This document shows, one piece after another, positions 6,888 to 8,525 of a DNA stretch of 8,525 nucleotides. The DNA lies in the NCBI GenBank assembly GCA_031282605.1, contig JAITDK010000233.1:1-8525 (forward strand), in the 5' to 3' direction. The notes below the pieces were generated by a model. That model saw only the letters and a program-made list of their open reading frames with translations, was not told where the DNA came from and searched no databases. The DNA is from Oscillospiraceae bacterium (lineage in GTDB: Bacteria; Bacillota; Clostridia; Christensenellales; Aristaeellaceae). The translations under genes and the position numbers were made by a program. Each line of letters begins with the position of its first letter. Position 1 is the first letter of the stretch.

Positions 6888-6947
6888 ACTAACGAGACTA
6901 ACTAACGAGACCAACTAACGATATTAACCAACGAGATTATAACTAAC
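6888..6947 (+). repeat. 13-bp tandem repeats before the second SH3 gene
   Basis: Four contiguous 13-bp units start at 6888, 6901, 6914 and 6927: ACTAACGAGACTA, ACTAACGAGACCA, ACTAACGATATTA and ACCAACGAGATTA. A partial fifth copy, ACTAAC, sits at 6942-6947, just before AGGAGG (6951-6956). AACGAG also occurs at 6838 and 6849. The array fills most of the 122-bp spacer between the SH3 genes. It lacks G-rich pairing and would make an unstructured leader. TTGACT (6885-6890) resembles a -35 box, but no -10 sits at the right distance. Confidence 0.8.
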
Positions 6948-6961
6948 TATAGGAGGTACTT

Positions 6962-8209
6962 ATGAACAGAAACATTATATCCCTGCTGCTTTCGCTGACA
7001 CTATTGCTGTGCTGGCCATCGGCGCTGGCCAATGCCGACGCGGACTCGTCCCAGGTTGAGTTCGCCATCATGCACAACCCAAGCCCGATTAGTATGATCC
7101 CGCTGCGCAGCGAGATGGACGAGATGCAGGAGCCCGCGGCGAACTACTACAGCGGCACGCCCGTAATCGTGCACTCTCGGCATGGCGATTGGTGCGCCGT
7201 CAGCGTGGGCGGCAATCCGGGCAATCCCATGACAGGCTACGCGCGAACGCAGGATCTGCGCTTCAACGTGGCTGCCGTCGAACTGCGCAGCGATATGGAA
7301 GGCGGCGCCGTACGCGTGAGCACTGCGCTGCTGACCGCCCCGTCCGACGGCGCCGATGTTATAGGTACGTATGACGAGGGAACGCGTCTCACCGCCTTTG
7401 GTATCATCGGGCGGCTTGAGGTGGAGTATCTGCATGTAACCATCGCGGAGCTTGATGGTTATATAAACGCCAATGATGTTATGCTCGACTGGCGCGCCGG
7501 ACAGGCATACCCCGAGGGCAGGGACATGTACGGCGTCGTATATAACGGCGCGTTGAGGGGAAACTCCCTGCCTCCTCTGTACAGCTCGCCGGAAATCAGC
7601 TCGGCGAACGTCATCGGCGAGGTGGAGTTCGGCACGACCGTAGTGGTTCACCGTCAACAGGGTAGTCTGTATGAGGTGTCGCTGTATGACAGGCGCGGAT
7701 GGATGGCCGTCGCCGAGGTGTTCCTGGACGCGCAGAATATTGAATACGAGCCGGTCGAATCCATCGGGTTTTTTACTGACGAACCCGTCAAGCTGTACAG
7801 CTTCCCGGATGTAAAGGCCGACGTCACAGCCGAGGTAACCGCGAACGCGGGGAACTACCTGCATCTCGATGTGATCAACAGGGCGGGCGCATACTGGCAT
7901 GTTACCACCCTTGACGGCAGGACAGGCTTCGTTGAAGGCATATATAGATATGACATAACATCCAGATCGTATACTAACATGCAGCACAGCGATAACGATA
8001 CGTCGGCGGGCATTGTCTGCACGCCAGAACCGGACGAGTGGCTGAACGTGAGGAGCGAACCCTCCCTCTCCGCTGATGTAATCGACAAGCTGTACAGCGG
8101 CGTGCAGGTGAAGATACTCTCAAGTCCGGGTAAATGGACGGAGGTATTCGTGAACGGGCAGAGCGGGTATGTCATGACCAAGTTCATAACAGTGGTAGGA
8201 CACGGTTGA
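6962..8209 (+). CDS. Secreted bacterial SH3-repeat protein (second paralogue)
   Basis: The 415-aa protein has a signal peptide (MNRN, hydrophobic 5-19) with likely cleavage after ALA (21-23) or ANA (23-25). Cys17 is not in a lipobox, since the residue before it is Leu. The mature protein appears to be about five SH3-like units: 31-100, 117-175, 188-256, 275-330 and 349-412. The last is the clearest, with WLNVRSEPSLSADVI (360-374) and SGYVMTKFI (401-409). No enzymatic domain, anchor or membrane segment is seen. The last three units align with the first paralogue, so this gene has either gained two N-terminal units or its neighbour lost them. It has the strongest ribosome site in the window (AGGAGG, 5 nt before ATG). 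The ABC ATPase gene starts 14 bp after its stop, suggesting co-expression and an envelope-related role. Specific function is unknown. Confidence 0.85.
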   Translation: MNRNIISLLLSLTLLLCWPSALANADADSSQVEFAIMHNPSPISMIPLRSEMDEMQEPAANYYSGTPVIVHSRHGDWCAVSVGGNPGNPMTGYARTQDLRFNVAAVELRSDMEGGAVRVSTALLTAPSDGADVIGTYDEGTRLTAFGIIGRLEVEYLHVTIAELDGYINANDVMLDWRAGQAYPEGRDMYGVVYNGALRGNSLPPLYSSPEISSANVIGEVEFGTTVVVHRQQGSLYEVSLYDRRGWMAVAEVFLDAQNIEYEPVESIGFFTDEPVKLYSFPDVKADVTAEVTANAGNYLHLDVINRAGAYWHVTTLDGRTGFVEGIYRYDITSRSYTNMQHSDNDTSAGIVCTPEPDEWLNVRSEPSLSADVIDKLYSGVQVKILSSPGKWTEVFVNGQSGYVMTKFITVVGHG

Positions 8210-8223
8210 AAGGGGAAGCCCAC

Positions 8224-8525
8224 ATGCTGAAACTGGCAAACGTATCCAAGCGTTACGCGAAGGGCGGCGTCCGTGCGGTGGATGGATTGTCGCTCGAGGT
8301 TCGCGCGGGCGAGGTATTCGGCTTCATCGGCCCGAACGGCGCCGGCAAGACCACCACGATCAAGCTGATCACCGGGATACTCTCGCCCGACGAGGGACGC
8401 ATCACCATCGGCGGCGTCGCGCTGGACGGCGATCCTATCGCGGCCAAGCGCAAGATAGGCTACGTCCCCGACGCGCAAGACGCTTATGACCGCCTGACCG
8501 GGCTGGAATACCTGAATTTCATGGG
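8224..8525 (+). CDS. ABC transporter ATP-binding protein, 5' part (ABC-2 exporter type)
   Basis: The frame is open from ATG 8224 to the window end, giving the first 100 codons. It shows a nucleotide-binding domain: an N-terminal strand (MLKLANVSKRY), Walker A GPNGAGKTT (36-44, Lys42) and the segment IGYVPDAQDAYDRLTGLEYLNF (78-99). The usual Q-loop Gln is replaced by Asp83, a GYxPD/E form common in ATPases that pair with ABC-2 type permeases. The signature and Walker B motifs lie beyond the window. The ribosome site AGGGGA (8211-8216) lies 7 nt upstream. A permease gene would be expected next. The substrate cannot be told; linkage to the SH3 gene suggests an envelope or export role. Confidence 0.9.
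   Translation, partial: MLKLANVSKRYAKGGVRAVDGLSLEVRAGEVFGFIGPNGAGKTTTIKLITGILSPDEGRITIGGVALDGDPIAAKRKIGYVPDAQDAYDRLTGLEYLNFM

Noticed and set aside
6888..6947. CRISPR-like array
   Set aside because: Units are 13 bp, contiguous and without unique spacers, so this is a simple tandem repeat.
7001..7987. Minus-strand open frame (328 codons) opposite the second SH3 gene
   Set aside because: The + strand has a signal peptide, SH3 units and a strong ribosome site. The antisense product has no domain pattern and no upstream ribosome site that I could see.

Overview
The window reads as a bacterial chromosome segment, most likely from an anaerobic Bacillota (Clostridia-type, perhaps Christensenellales-like) lineage. 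This is inference from four things: the pcrA-ligA gene pair, strong AGGAGG-type ribosome binding sites, Gram-positive spacing of the LigA zinc cysteines, and secreted multi-SH3 proteins. All convincing genes lie on the + strand and are closely spaced. The base composition is GC-rich, so long open frames on the opposite strand are shadows.

Layout. Bases 1-589 hold no intact gene. They contain a dense run of hairpins (17-84), short CGTTCC-type repeats (99-134), a perfect 11-bp inverted repeat around a TATAAT sequence (142-202), a decayed minus-strand IS4-family transposase C-terminus with a recognisable Y-R-E-K signature (210-459), a perfect 10-bp stem (460-484) and a probable extended -10 promoter (538-546). 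Then come pcrA helicase (602-2872), ligA NAD+-dependent DNA ligase (2913-4958), a QueG-like double [4Fe-4S] protein (4980-5951), two related exported SH3-repeat proteins (5964-6839 and 6962-8209), and the start of an ABC exporter ATPase (8224 to the window end).

How the genes work together. pcrA and ligA form a DNA repair/replication pair that is conserved in Bacillota. The iron-sulfur gene follows ligA by 21 bp and the first SH3 gene follows it within 12 bp, so all may be read from the promoter upstream of pcrA. The second SH3 gene, after a 122-bp repeat-containing spacer, is tightly linked (14 bp) to the ABC ATPase. This may be a second transcriptional unit concerned with the cell envelope.

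The most unusual pattern is recurrent short tandem duplication. Unit lengths are 16 bp (pcrA-ligA spacer, running into the ligA start), 13 bp (between the SH3 genes), about 8 bp (near the window start), 9 and 12 bp (inside ligA) and 21 bp (inside the first SH3 gene). Units inside genes are multiples of three; units in spacers are not. No CRISPR array, tRNA, rRNA or complete mobile element was seen. I found no clear new biological system. The QueG-like protein and the SH3/ABC cluster are the least understood parts.
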